Positions 53,395-62,326 of a stretch of DNA of 64,000 nucleotides are shown here, piece after piece. Each line of letters begins with the position of its first letter. Position 1 is the stretch's first letter. The position numbers and the translations under genes are program-made. Source of the stretch: Nocardia miyunensis NBRC 108239 (GTDB lineage Bacteria; Actinomycetota; Actinomycetes; Mycobacteriales; Mycobacteriaceae); assembly GCF_001613065.1 (NCBI RefSeq), contig NZ_BDBQ01000053.1:58140-122139 (forward strand). Direction: 5' to 3'. The notes under the pieces were generated by a model that saw nothing but the letters and a program-made list of their open reading frames with translations, did no database searches and was not told the DNA's origin.

Positions 53395-54146
53395 TTAGCC
53401 GGTCGGATGACCAACAGCCGGCACACGGTACGGTTGCGCGCATGGCAGGTGGGCAGGCAGCAGGGCGGACCGATCGGATCCTGGACACGACCGTCCAGCG
53501 GCGGATCTACGCCAGCGTCCGGGCGAGCATACTGGACGGAACGTTCCCGCCGGGACACCGGCTCATCGTCGCGCAGCTCTGCGACGAATACGGCAGTTCA
53601 CAGGCTCCGGTGCGTGAAGCGCTCCGGCAGCTGACCGACGAGGGCATCATCTCGAGTCTCCCGTATCGAGGCTGGGCTGTTCGTTCGTTCAGCTGGAACG
53701 AGATCGCCGAAACCTACGAGCTGCGTGAGGAACTCGAAGCGTGGGCGGTCCGGCGCATCAAGCGTCGCGAGGACACCGTCGACACCAGCGCGTGCCGAGC
53801 CGCCCTGGAACAGCTGTCCGCGGCGGTCGCCGCGAAGGACGGTATGGCGGCCCTGGAGGCCGACCTGCGTTTCCACGAGGCCGTATGCGAACTGGCCGGC
53901 AGCGCCCTGCTGGTCAAGACCTGGCATTCGGTGGTGATGCAGTTCCGTGGAGTGCGCGCATTCCTGTCCCGCAAGAATCCCGACGACCTCAGCAGGCTGA
54001 TTCCGGACCACCTCACGCTGCTCTCGGCGCTCGAGAACGGCACCGCGGCCGAAGCCGAGGAAGAGTTCCGCGGCCACCTCACCCGCGCTCTGCAGAAGAT
54101 CAAGATCGTCGTCTCGAAGGTGGACGGGGAGCAGCCCGCGACCTGA
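53391..54146 (+). CDS. GntR-family regulator (FCD type) of the 40-53 kb cluster
   Basis: A regulator of up to 251 residues. Winged helix: VQRRIYASVRASILDGTFPPGHRLIVAQLCDEYGSSQAPVREALRQLTDEGIISSLPYRGWAV, then an FCD domain (LREELEAWAVRRI, FHEAVCELAGSALL). The ATG at 53391 overlaps the dehydrogenase stop (ATGA); the in-frame ATG at 53442 is an alternative. It is the only regulator in the 40-54 kb cluster, so it is the natural candidate to bind the CGATTATCGAT sites. Confidence 0.9.
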   Translation: MISRSDDQQPAHGTVARMAGGQAAGRTDRILDTTVQRRIYASVRASILDGTFPPGHRLIVAQLCDEYGSSQAPVREALRQLTDEGIISSLPYRGWAVRSFSWNEIAETYELREELEAWAVRRIKRREDTVDTSACRAALEQLSAAVAAKDGMAALEADLRFHEAVCELAGSALLVKTWHSVVMQFRGVRAFLSRKNPDDLSRLIPDHLTLLSALENGTAAEAEEEFRGHLTRALQKIKIVVSKVDGEQPAT

Positions 54147-54331
54147 ACCCGCACGTCCTACCGGTCGATCGACCGCCAGGACGCATTCACAGCCACCCGA
54201 GAACTATCTGCCACAGCGGTCCTCGCGCACGGACGGACCCCGCCGCCGAGATCCGGATCGGTTCCGGCCCAAAGACATCGGCCGGTTCGCCCCAGCGCAG
54301 CGTCCGCTCGATGACCGCACCAGAGGTGACC

Positions 54332-55606
54332 ATGATCCGCCCGGACTGCCAGACCGGGAGCACCGCGCCCGAATCCGCACCACCGACATCCGCGGTCAGC
54401 CGGTCCGGCCGCGGCGGTCTGCTGCGCGAACGCGACTACCGCTCTTGGTTTTTCGCCCAGATCCTGTCCTCGGCGGGACTGCAGACGCAGAACATCGGCG
54501 CGGCCTGGCTGGTCTACCTGCAAACCCACAGTGGGCTGGCGCTCGCGCTGCTGATCGTCGCCGGCCAAGGCCCCGGGCTGCTGCTGAGCCTGTTCACCGG
54601 CACCGTCGTGGACCGGCTCGGCCCGCGAGCGGTGCTGCTGTGCACGCAGATCGCGGCGCTGGTCGCCAGCGGCTCGCTCGGCGTGATCACACTCGCCAGC
54701 GGCGCACCCGACGTGAGGATCATCTACGCGCTGACCTTCGTCGCCGGTGTCATCACCGCCTTCGACGGCCCCGCGCGCCAGCTGATCGTGGTGCAGTACG
54801 TCGGCCGCGAACATCTCCCCCAGGCGATCGGACTCTACGAGGTCAGCCTGTCATTGGCCCGCATGACGGGCCCGGCGATCGGCGGCGTCCTGCTCGGCAC
54901 GCTCGGACCAGCGGTCTGCTTCCTGGTCAACGCGATCACATATCTACCGCCCGCCCTGGTCCTGCTGCGCTATCCGCCACGGTTCAGCCCGCCTCGTCAT
55001 GCCGCCGCGCCGCGGCGACGGGTCCGCGACGCGGTGCGTGTCGCGCTGCGCTCACCGCCGATCCGCTCCTGCCTGCTCCTCGCGGTGGTCAGCACGACCC
55101 TGGTCAGCACCACGTCCTACTTCCCGCAATTCGCCTCCGAATCCCTGCATCTGCCCAGCGCCGGTTACGGCGCGCTGGTGGCCTGCCTGGGCGTCGGCTC
55201 GCTGCCGGGCGCGATCCTCGCATCCAAGCTCGGCCGGCGCGACCGGGGACGGCGAGTCGTATTCGCCGCCGCCGCAACAGGTTTGGCAACCCTGATCACC
55301 GGTCTGGGCCCGGCCGCACTGGCCTTCCCCGGAGCGGTGCTGTGCGGCATGTGCTCGATCTGCCTGATCGCACTTGCCAACACGGTCACCCAATTGGCCT
55401 CCCCCGACGACCTGCGCGGCGGCATCATGGGCGCCTGGACGATGGTCATGCCCGGCATGGGCCCGATCACCGGAATCGGTGTCGGGTCCATCGCCGACCA
55501 CTGGGGACCGCGGTGGTCCTTCGTCGTCATCGCGATCTGCTTCACCGCCTGCGCGGCCGCGTGCTGGCGGCCGCTCAACCGGACCGGCGACCGCACCGAG
55601 CCGTGA
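54332..55606 (+). CDS. MFS transporter, EntS-like (MFS_3)
   Basis: A 424-residue MFS protein with about ten to twelve hydrophobic segments. LLRERDYRSWFFAQILSSAGLQTQNIGAAWLVYLQT is the typical start of the EntS/MFS_3 group, and FTGTVVDRLGPRAVLL is motif A. Family members export siderophores or drugs. The ATG at 54332 has GAGGTGACC upstream; ATG 54311 also is in frame. It could export an intermediate of the adjacent pathway, but no link is visible. Confidence 0.88.
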   Translation: MIRPDCQTGSTAPESAPPTSAVSRSGRGGLLRERDYRSWFFAQILSSAGLQTQNIGAAWLVYLQTHSGLALALLIVAGQGPGLLLSLFTGTVVDRLGPRAVLLCTQIAALVASGSLGVITLASGAPDVRIIYALTFVAGVITAFDGPARQLIVVQYVGREHLPQAIGLYEVSLSLARMTGPAIGGVLLGTLGPAVCFLVNAITYLPPALVLLRYPPRFSPPRHAAAPRRRVRDAVRVALRSPPIRSCLLLAVVSTTLVSTTSYFPQFASESLHLPSAGYGALVACLGVGSLPGAILASKLGRRDRGRRVVFAAAATGLATLITGLGPAALAFPGAVLCGMCSICLIALANTVTQLASPDDLRGGIMGAWTMVMPGMGPITGIGVGSIADHWGPRWSFVVIAICFTACAAACWRPLNRTGDRTEP

Positions 55607-55840
55607 GCGACCGCTGACGCACCGTCACCATCGATCGTCGCCGCGATGACGTACCCGCCCGCTGAGGAACGGCGCAATGAGGTTGCCCTCCAACGCCTTA
55701 CGCAAGATCTCCGGATCCGGAGATACGACCTCGGGGTCGTTCGCGGGGGATCGAGGGAGGCCGAATCGCCCTGCACCGATGAGTTTCGAGCGGGTCCGTC
55801 GTCGATACCTCTGGATATACCGACAGACAGGAGTCCAGGC

Positions 55841-56644
55841 ATGACGAGACCGTTCCGATTCGGAGTCGTTGCCCCGCTCAGAACCGACCCGTCGATCTGG
55901 CGAGATCGCGTGCGCCGCATCGCCGACAGCGGCTACTCGACACTGCTGGCGCCCGACGTCCCGCGCATGCAACCAGCGCCCGGCCCCATGCTGGCGACCG
56001 CCGCGGCCCTCACCGACCTGCGTGTGGGCACCTGGGTGTACGCCGCCCCGCTGCGCCCGGCCTGGATGACGGCGTGGGAAGCGCACTCGCTGTCGCTACT
56101 GACCGACGGCCGTTTCGAATTCGGCATCGGCACCGGCAGACCCGGCATCGAGGACGAACTGCGCGAACTGGGACTGCCCGTGATCCCGCCGAGCGAGCGG
56201 CTGGCACAGGTGCGGGGGACCATCACAGCGCTGCGCGATCTCGACGGCCCCGACCTTCACACCCCCGTGGTGATGGCCGTGCGCGGCCCCAAGGCCCGGG
56301 CGCTGGCGGCCCAGGTCGCGGATACGGTCAACTTCGCCCTGATGCCGCACGAGTCGCGGGCCGAAGTCACCCGGCTGGCACATGAGGTCCGTGCGCTCGG
56401 GGATCCCGAACTCGCACTACATGTGCCGATCATCGGTGACGAGGTCGCGCCGTTCATGGCGCCTCCCGACACCGACACCGCCGCAATGCCTGCGGATTCG
56501 CTGGCGATACTTCCCGACGACCCGGCAGCCGCCGTCGAGGAGATCCAGCGGCGACGGGAGGAGATCGGTTTCTCCTACTTCGTCCTCGGCGCCGACTTCG
56601 CCGACAAGTTCGCACCGGTCGTCGCCGAACTCGCCGGACGTTGA
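55841..56644 (+). CDS. LLM-class flavin-dependent oxidoreductase (F420/FMN)
   Basis: A 267-residue luciferase-like barrel. FGVVAPLRTDPSIWRDRVRRIADSGYSTLLAPDV starts it, and LSLLTDGRFEFGIGTGRPG is the usual strand-4 region. The length is shorter than typical ~330-residue members, as in the F420-dependent-like small group of actinobacteria. Substrate and cofactor choice cannot be told. AGGAG precedes the ATG. It converges on the TetR gene. Confidence 0.88.
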   Translation: MTRPFRFGVVAPLRTDPSIWRDRVRRIADSGYSTLLAPDVPRMQPAPGPMLATAAALTDLRVGTWVYAAPLRPAWMTAWEAHSLSLLTDGRFEFGIGTGRPGIEDELRELGLPVIPPSERLAQVRGTITALRDLDGPDLHTPVVMAVRGPKARALAAQVADTVNFALMPHESRAEVTRLAHEVRALGDPELALHVPIIGDEVAPFMAPPDTDTAAMPADSLAILPDDPAAAVEEIQRRREEIGFSYFVLGADFADKFAPVVAELAGR

Positions 56645-56707
56645 GCGGGACAAGGAGTTCGGCTTCACGAGCCCTGCTTCCGGTCCGGCCCGTTCCCGTC
56701 GGTCGCG

Positions 56708-57421
56708 CTATGCCCGCCTCTTCTTCGACGCCTTCAGCACCTGCCTCGCCCGTTCGAGCAACGCCTCCAGCCCGGCTTCGAAGACGCCGTCCTGCACGAG
56801 ACTGAGGCTGTGTCCCTCGGCGGCGAGTTTCGCCAGGGTGGGCATGGCCTCTTCGTCGATCGGCGTGGCCGCCCACTTCCCCGCGGCCGTGTCGAGTCCC
56901 TCGCTCCGCTCGAGCATCGCGAAACCGCGGCTGTGCGCGGCCAGCGAGAAGTACGTCTCCAGTGCGTTCTCCGAGGTGAATCCCGCCTGCACGAGCGTGT
57001 CGATGATCGCTTCGAGCCGTTCGTACGCGACGCGGCTCGGGTGCGCGCCGTACGACGCGGTGTGCATGATCAGCAGATCGCACAGTACGGGGTTGTCCCG
57101 GAACAGCTTTCGCATCTCCACGAAGTGAGTGCGCAGGCGTTCGTCCCAGGTGCCCGAACCGGTGAACGGCAGCGCGATCTCGTATTGCTCCAGCGCGCGG
57201 TCCCGCATGGACTCCAGCAGTTGGTCCTTGCTGTGGAAGTACCAGTAGATGCTGGTGACTCCGACATCGAGCCGCCTGGCCAGCGCCGGCATGCTGAACT
57301 TCTCCACCGACACATCGGCCGCCAGCGCGAACGCTCCGTTCACGATCTCCTCGACGGTGATCGAGCCACGCTCACGACGCTGCCGTCGCGGTGTCCGAGT
57401 ACCGCTCGCCTCCTGGCGCAC
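56708..57421 (-). CDS. TetR-family regulator
   Basis: A 237-residue regulator. VEEIVNGAFALAADVSVEKFSMPALARRLDVGVTSIYWYFHSKDQLLESM is the DNA-binding domain, followed by a helical domain (LCDLLIMHTASYG). GTG at 57421 has GAAGGG upstream; the frame stays open further but without coding character. It is the nearest regulator to the two operons at 58.5 and 61.5 kb, whose promoters carry TTACnGTAA half-sites; binding there is inferred. Confidence 0.88.
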   Translation of the reverse strand: MRQEASGTRTPRRQRRERGSITVEEIVNGAFALAADVSVEKFSMPALARRLDVGVTSIYWYFHSKDQLLESMRDRALEQYEIALPFTGSGTWDERLRTHFVEMRKLFRDNPVLCDLLIMHTASYGAHPSRVAYERLEAIIDTLVQAGFTSENALETYFSLAAHSRGFAMLERSEGLDTAAGKWAATPIDEEAMPTLAKLAAEGHSLSLVQDGVFEAGLEALLERARQVLKASKKRRA

Positions 57422-57488
57422 AATCGTCCCTTCGGGTAATCGAGCAGTTTCAATCGAACGTAGCAGTCCTGCCACATTCGAATCGGCC

Positions 57489-58079
57489 TCACATCGAATC
57501 GTGCCCGGCACTCCACGACAGCGTGGGACCGCCCGTCCGGAACGGCTCGGTGTCGGCGACCGACTCCGCCGAACCCGCGGCGGCCGAGAGCGCGCACGAT
57601 TTGAACGCGCGAGCAGCGCGGCTCAGCCTATGCTGCGCCGACTCGGTTCGCGAATCGAGTTCCTCGGAGTACCGCTCGCCCCACAGCGTGACCTCCTGCC
57701 GTCCGCGCTCGAGCCAGTCCAGCGCCCGGTTCCGCACGTGGGCGTCCGACTCGCACAGGGCCGCGGAGATCGCGACCGAATGCGGAACCACACCGGCCAC
57801 CTCGAGCGCCCGGACATCCTTCAGATCCAGCACGGTGGCGCCGAGAATGCGCAACGGCAGCGGGTTGGAGCTGTCCGCGAGCAGCACCGTGACATCCCAG
57901 CCCGCCATCACCCGATCGAACAACCAGCCGCCCGCCGACCGCACGACCTCGGTCGAGTCCTGTACGACCACCGTCATGCGGTAGCGCAGGAAGCGCTGAC
58001 GAGCACGGGCGATCGTGCGATCGACCGGCAGCAGACGCAGATCGGCCGCAGGCGCGGCATCCGGCGCGAGAACAGACAT
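57489..58079 (-). CDS. Hypothetical protein
   Basis: A 196-residue protein from ATG 58079 with GGAAAC upstream. The body RARQRFLRYRMTVVVQDSTEVVRSAGGWLFDRVMAGWDVTVLLADSSNPLPLRILGATVLDL reads as an alpha/beta domain, followed by ALCESDAHVRNRALDWLERGRQEVTLWGE. I do not recognise a family. It shares its promoter region with the aldehyde dehydrogenase operon and two operator-like sites. Longer frames upstream of 58079 are arginine-rich and not used. Confidence 0.65.
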   Translation of the reverse strand: MSVLAPDAAPAADLRLLPVDRTIARARQRFLRYRMTVVVQDSTEVVRSAGGWLFDRVMAGWDVTVLLADSSNPLPLRILGATVLDLKDVRALEVAGVVPHSVAISAALCESDAHVRNRALDWLERGRQEVTLWGERYSEELDSRTESAQHRLSRAARAFKSCALSAAAGSAESVADTEPFRTGGPTLSWSAGHDSM

Positions 58080-58218
58080 CGGGTTTCCGATCTTTCGAGG
58101 AACGCTATCGAGGAACACATGCGGACGCCCTTCCCCAGTGGCCGGGGTCGAGCCGTTCGCGACCCGCGCAGTGCGGTGACGGACCCGACCGGGCTGCGCC
58201 CGGTGCACTGCCCAGACT

Positions 58219-58240
58219 ATACAGTAACCACTTACGGTAA
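58219..58240. promoter_or_regulatory. TTACnGTAA pair (operator-like site 1)
   Basis: ATACAGTAA-CCAC-TTACGGTAA: two half-sites with a 4-base spacer, the same design as at 61301-61322. It is in the 450-base gap between the hypothetical gene (58079) and the aldehyde dehydrogenase (58530), which otherwise shows no gene. Confidence 0.6.
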
Positions 58241-58344
58241 CGGGGACTATTTCTCGATGACGTGCCGCGATCCGGCCCGTACCAGGCGGATCCCGCCCCC
58301 GGCGGCGACGGGCACACACCTTCCGGAGAGTTTCACCGAATCCC

Positions 58345-58366
58345 TTGCGGAAAGCACTTACGATAA
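58345..58366. promoter_or_regulatory. TTACnGTAA pair (operator-like site 2, degenerate)
   Basis: TTGCGGAAA-GCAC-TTACGATAA, followed by GGTAA. The left half matches TTACGGTAA at 7 of 9 positions, and the spacer is again four bases. Confidence 0.45.
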
Positions 58367-58529
58367 GGTAATTCGATATAGTGGGCGTCGTCACAACCGC
58401 GGTCTCACCGGGCCGCTCAGCCCCCGTGACGACACTCGCCATCACGCAATGCAGCAACGATGCCGCCGAGCCGGTCTTCCGGCTCGGGCGGGCGTCCTGG
58501 ACCGCCGTGTCAGGCGGCAGGGAGACACC

Positions 58530-60020
58530 ATGTCATCGCAGGACAACGATCCGAACAGTCCACCCGGGCCGCAGACCGCGCCCACCAGGCGAATGCTGAT
58601 CGACGGACAGCTCGTCGCCGCGGCAGGAACCTTCCCATCGCTCAACCCGGCCACCGGCGCGGTCTACGGTCACGCGCCCGAGGGCGGCACACAGGCCGCC
58701 GAGTCCGCGATCGCCGCGGCACGGCGGGCCTTCGACACCACCGACTGGGCAACCGACGTCGCCTTCCGTGCCCACTGCCTCGACCAACTGCATCGCGCCC
58801 TGCGTGAAAACGTCGAGGAGCTACGGGAACTCACGATCGCCGAGGTCGGCGCGACCCGCATGCTGACCTACGCCAATCAGCTCGAACAGCCGATCGAGAT
58901 CGTGCGCTACTACGCCGATCTGCTCAACGGCTATTCGTTCACCGAGGACCTCGGCGAGATCGACTTCGCCGGGCAGCGACACCGCCGCTGGGTCGAAAGA
59001 GAGGCCGCCGGAGTCGTTTCCGCGATCGCGGCCTACAACTTCCCGCATCAGCTGGCACTGGCCAAGCTGTCCCCGGCACTGGCCGCCGGATGCACGGTGG
59101 TACTCAAGGGCGCACCGGACACCCCGCTGGCCACCCTGGCGCTGGGCGAGATCATCGCCGAGCACACCGACATCCCCGCGGGCGTAGTCAACGTGCTGTC
59201 CTCGGCCGAGGTCGAGGTCGGCAAACTGCTGACCACCCATCCCGACGTGGACGTGGTGACCTTCACCGGATCCACACCGGTGGGCCGCCAGATAATGACC
59301 GCGGCCGGGGACACGCTCAAGCGGGTCTTCCTCGAACTGGGCGGTAAATCCGCGCTGATCCTGCTCGACGACGGCGATTTCGGCGCCGCCGCACTGTATT
59401 GCGCGTTCGCGGTGTGCAACCACGCGGGCCAGGGCTGCGCGATCACCACCCGCCTGCTCGTGCCGAGGCAGCGGCAGGACGAGATCCTCGCCCAGCTGAA
59501 CGCGCACTTCGGCAACATCAGCTACGGCGACCCCACCGACCCCGCGATCTACATGGGCCCGCTGATCAGCGAGCGCCAGCGCGACAAGGTCGACGGCCTG
59601 GTCCAGCGCGCCGTCGATGCCGGAGCCACCCTCGTGCGCGGCGGAAAGAAAGTCGATCCGGGCTGGTTCTACGAACCCACCGTGCTCGCGAATGTCCACC
59701 CGGACAGCGAGATCGCGCAGGAAGAGGTGTTCGGCCCGGTGCTGGCGGTCATCCCCTACGAGGACACCGACGATGCGGTCCGCATCGCCAACAACTCGCA
59801 GTACGGCCTGTCCGGCGCGGTGTTCGGCGCCGACGAGAAGCGCGCGCTCGCGGTGGCGCGGCGCGTGCGCACCGGCAGCCTGAGCATCAACGGCGGCATG
59901 TACTTCGGCGTCGACACACCGTTCGGCGGTTACAAGCAATCCGGCATCGGCCGTGAGATGGGCGTCGCCGGACTCGAGGAATTCCTGGAAACCAAGACAC
60001 TCGCGGCGGTGATCGGATGA
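58530..60020 (+). CDS. Aldehyde dehydrogenase
   Basis: A 496-residue NAD(P)-dependent aldehyde dehydrogenase of the class 1/2-like type. AAYNFPHQLALAKLSPALAAGCTVVLKGAPDTP is the nucleotide region, FTGSTPVGRQI the turn, LELGGKSALI holds the Glu, and HAGQGCAITTR the catalytic Cys near residue 302. EEVFGPVLAVIPY is also present. GGGAG precedes the ATG. First gene of an operon with the CaiB-type transferase, downstream of two operator-like sites. Likely oxidises the aldehyde or semialdehyde formed from the P450/SDR steps. Confidence 0.93.
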   Translation: MSSQDNDPNSPPGPQTAPTRRMLIDGQLVAAAGTFPSLNPATGAVYGHAPEGGTQAAESAIAAARRAFDTTDWATDVAFRAHCLDQLHRALRENVEELRELTIAEVGATRMLTYANQLEQPIEIVRYYADLLNGYSFTEDLGEIDFAGQRHRRWVEREAAGVVSAIAAYNFPHQLALAKLSPALAAGCTVVLKGAPDTPLATLALGEIIAEHTDIPAGVVNVLSSAEVEVGKLLTTHPDVDVVTFTGSTPVGRQIMTAAGDTLKRVFLELGGKSALILLDDGDFGAAALYCAFAVCNHAGQGCAITTRLLVPRQRQDEILAQLNAHFGNISYGDPTDPAIYMGPLISERQRDKVDGLVQRAVDAGATLVRGGKKVDPGWFYEPTVLANVHPDSEIAQEEVFGPVLAVIPYEDTDDAVRIANNSQYGLSGAVFGADEKRALAVARRVRTGSLSINGGMYFGVDTPFGGYKQSGIGREMGVAGLEEFLETKTLAAVIG

Positions 60021-61225
60021 GCAAGCCACTGGAGGGATTTCGCGTACTCGAGGTCGCGATGTACGGATTCGTGCCGTCGGCGGGCGCGGTGCTCGCCGAC
60101 TGGGGCGCGGACGTCATCAAGGTCGAGCACGCGGTCACCGGCGATCCGCAGCGCGGGCTGCGCCGGATCGGCAACTTCGTCGTCGAGGGCGAGCCGAACC
60201 CGAATATCGAACACGCCAACCGGGGCAAGCGCAGTATCGGCGTCGATATGTCCAAACCCGAAGGGCGAGAGGTCATCTACGAGCTGGCCAAGACCGCCGA
60301 TGTATTCCTCACCAGCTTCCTGCCCTCGGCGCGCGGCAAATTCGGCATCGACGTCGAGCACATCCGGGAGGTCAACCCGGCCATCGTCTACGCCCGCGGC
60401 AGCGGTCTGGGCCCGCGCGGCGCGGAGTCCGACAAGGGCGGCTACGACATGACCGCCTACTGGTGCCGCGGCGGCGTCGCGGCCACCATCACCCCGCCCG
60501 ATGTGGCGGGCATGATCGGCCCGCCCGGACCAGCGTTCGGCGACACCATCTCCGGCACGAATCTGGCCGGGGGAATCGCGGCGGCGCTGGTCAAACGCGA
60601 ACGCACCGGCGAGCCGTCCGTGGTCGACGTGTCGCTGCTGTCCAGCGGCGTGTGGTCGATGGGGCACAGTATCGCGTTGTCCGCGTACGCGAACGAACCG
60701 CTGCTGGCGAGCCCCACCGACTCGCACGGGGCGATGAGCAACCCCCTGGTCGGTCTGTACGCCACCAAGGACGGGCGGCACCTGTCGTTCGTAATGTTGC
60801 AGCCCACCAAGTTCTGGGCCGACGTGTGCCACCACATCGATCGGCCGGAACTGGCCGATGATCCCCGGTTCGCGACGGCCGCCTCGATCGCCGAGCACAC
60901 CGCCGAGGGCGTGGAGATCCTGCGCGCCGCGATCGGCAGCCGGACGCTGGCCGAATGGACCGAACGCCTGTCCACCCTGGCCGGTCCGTGGGCCCCCGTC
61001 CAGGACGTGCTACAGGTACTCGACGATCCGCAGGTCCGGGCCAACGAGTACATCCGCACGGCCGGCGAGCTCCAATTGGTCTCGAACCCGGTGCAATTCG
61101 ATCTCACCCCGCCGGACCTGAGCCCGGGACCGGAATTCGCCGCGCAGACCGATGAGGTCCTGCAGGAACTCGGCCTGGACTGGGATCGGATCATCGCACT
61201 CAAGACCGTGGGCGCGGTGACGTAG
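60017..61225 (+). CDS. CaiB/BaiF-type CoA-transferase (class III)
   Basis: A 402-residue formyl-CoA transferase family protein. LRVLEVAMYGFVPSAGAVLADWGADVIKVEHAVTGDP gives the N-terminal Rossmann-like start, RGKRSIGVDMSKPEGREV follows, and the catalytic Asp is likely in KGGYDMTAYWCRGG. It moves CoA from a donor thioester to a free acid. ATG overlaps the aldehyde dehydrogenase stop (ATGA), a tight link that suggests the acid made by that enzyme is its acceptor. Confidence 0.92.
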   Translation: MSKPLEGFRVLEVAMYGFVPSAGAVLADWGADVIKVEHAVTGDPQRGLRRIGNFVVEGEPNPNIEHANRGKRSIGVDMSKPEGREVIYELAKTADVFLTSFLPSARGKFGIDVEHIREVNPAIVYARGSGLGPRGAESDKGGYDMTAYWCRGGVAATITPPDVAGMIGPPGPAFGDTISGTNLAGGIAAALVKRERTGEPSVVDVSLLSSGVWSMGHSIALSAYANEPLLASPTDSHGAMSNPLVGLYATKDGRHLSFVMLQPTKFWADVCHHIDRPELADDPRFATAASIAEHTAEGVEILRAAIGSRTLAEWTERLSTLAGPWAPVQDVLQVLDDPQVRANEYIRTAGELQLVSNPVQFDLTPPDLSPGPEFAAQTDEVLQELGLDWDRIIALKTVGAVT

Positions 61226-61287
61226 ACATACGTCCCCCACCATTCGGTTGGTAAACCTCGTTCCGGTCGGAGCGACAGTGATATACG

Positions 61288-61322
61288 ATACGGTAATGCT
61301 TTACGGTAACTACTTACTGTAA
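61288..61322. promoter_or_regulatory. Three phased TTACnGTAA half-sites (operator-like site 3)
   Basis: ATACGGTAA (61288-61296), TTACGGTAA (61301-61309) and TTACTGTAA (61314-61322) are spaced exactly 13 bases apart. The last two with their CTAC spacer copy the design at 58219-58240. The site lies in the 229-base gap before the SDR-P450 operon. Confidence 0.65.
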
Positions 61323-61454
61323 GGCTTTAGGAGCTTTCCGGCTCCCCGAAGCCCTGGTGAAGGCGCCGCGAACGAGCAGTCGCGCTTGCCGTCAAGCAGG
61401 GACCAGCAACAGCCGAGTCGCAGTGACTCGGAGAAGTTCCCGAGAGGACCGACA

Positions 61455-62315
61455 GTGGGACGAGTTGAAGGCAAGGTCGCCTTCGTCACCGGAGCAGCCC
61501 GCGGCCAAGGCCGCAGTCACGCGGTGCGACTGGCCGAGGAGGGCGCCGACATCATCGCCGTGGACATCTGCCACGACATCGAATCCATGGGCTACCGGCT
61601 GGCGCGCCGCGAGGATCTCGACGAGACGGCCAATCTCGTGGAGAAGACCGGGCGGCGCATCATCGCCGAACAAGCCGACGTCCGCGAGGCCGCGCAGCTG
61701 CGTTCCGTGCTGGCCGCCGGTGTCGCGGAACTCGGCCGGCTGGATATCGTCGTGGCACAGGCGGGTATCGCCGGAATGTCCGGTAACCCGCCGTGGCAGG
61801 CATGGTCCGATGTCATCGACACCAATCTGATCGGCACCATCAACGCCATCCAGGCCGCACTGCCGTATCTGGACGAGGGCGCGTCCATCATCGCCACCGG
61901 ATCGACCGCGGCGCTGATGGATGTGGCGAAAACCGATCAGCCCGGTGCGGATCCCGGCGGTATCGCGTACATCGTCGCCAAACGCGGACTGTCCCAGTAC
62001 GTTCACGAACTCGCCACCCATATCGCGGCCCGCAAGATTCGCGCCAACGTCGTCCATCCCACCAACTGCAATACCGACATGTTGCAGAGCGAACCGATGT
62101 ACCGGGCATTCCGGCCCGACCTCGAACATCCGACCCGCGCCGATGCCGAACCGGTATTCCCGGTGCAGCAGGCGATGCCGATCCCGTTCATCGAACCGGT
62201 GGACATCAGCAACGCCATCGTATTCCTGGCCTCCGAGGAAGCCCGCTACATCACCGGCATGCAATTGCGCGTGGACGGCGGCGGCTACCTCAAGTGGTAC
62301 GACTACCACATCTAA
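61455..62315 (+). CDS. Mycofactocin-coupled SDR (carveol-dehydrogenase-like)
   Basis: A 286-residue SDR. GRVEGKVAFVTGAARGQGRSHAVRLAEEGADIIAVDIC is the diagnostic start of mycofactocin-coupled SDRs, whose bound NAD is recycled by mycofactocin and not released. The active site is STGSTAALM plus YIVAKRG (Tyr/Lys). Known relatives include carveol dehydrogenase. GTG at 61455 has GAGAGGACC upstream. It leads the operon with the P450 and enoyl-CoA hydratase, so it probably oxidises the alcohol made by that P450. Confidence 0.9.
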   Translation: MGRVEGKVAFVTGAARGQGRSHAVRLAEEGADIIAVDICHDIESMGYRLARREDLDETANLVEKTGRRIIAEQADVREAAQLRSVLAAGVAELGRLDIVVAQAGIAGMSGNPPWQAWSDVIDTNLIGTINAIQAALPYLDEGASIIATGSTAALMDVAKTDQPGADPGGIAYIVAKRGLSQYVHELATHIAARKIRANVVHPTNCNTDMLQSEPMYRAFRPDLEHPTRADAEPVFPVQQAMPIPFIEPVDISNAIVFLASEEARYITGMQLRVDGGGYLKWYDYHI

Positions 62316-62326
62316 AGGACATCGCA

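Noticed and set aside
57249..60020. 923-codon frame covering the aldehyde dehydrogenase
   Set aside because: The part before 58530 crosses two antisense genes and the regulatory gap; the dehydrogenase begins at the ATG with a ribosome site.
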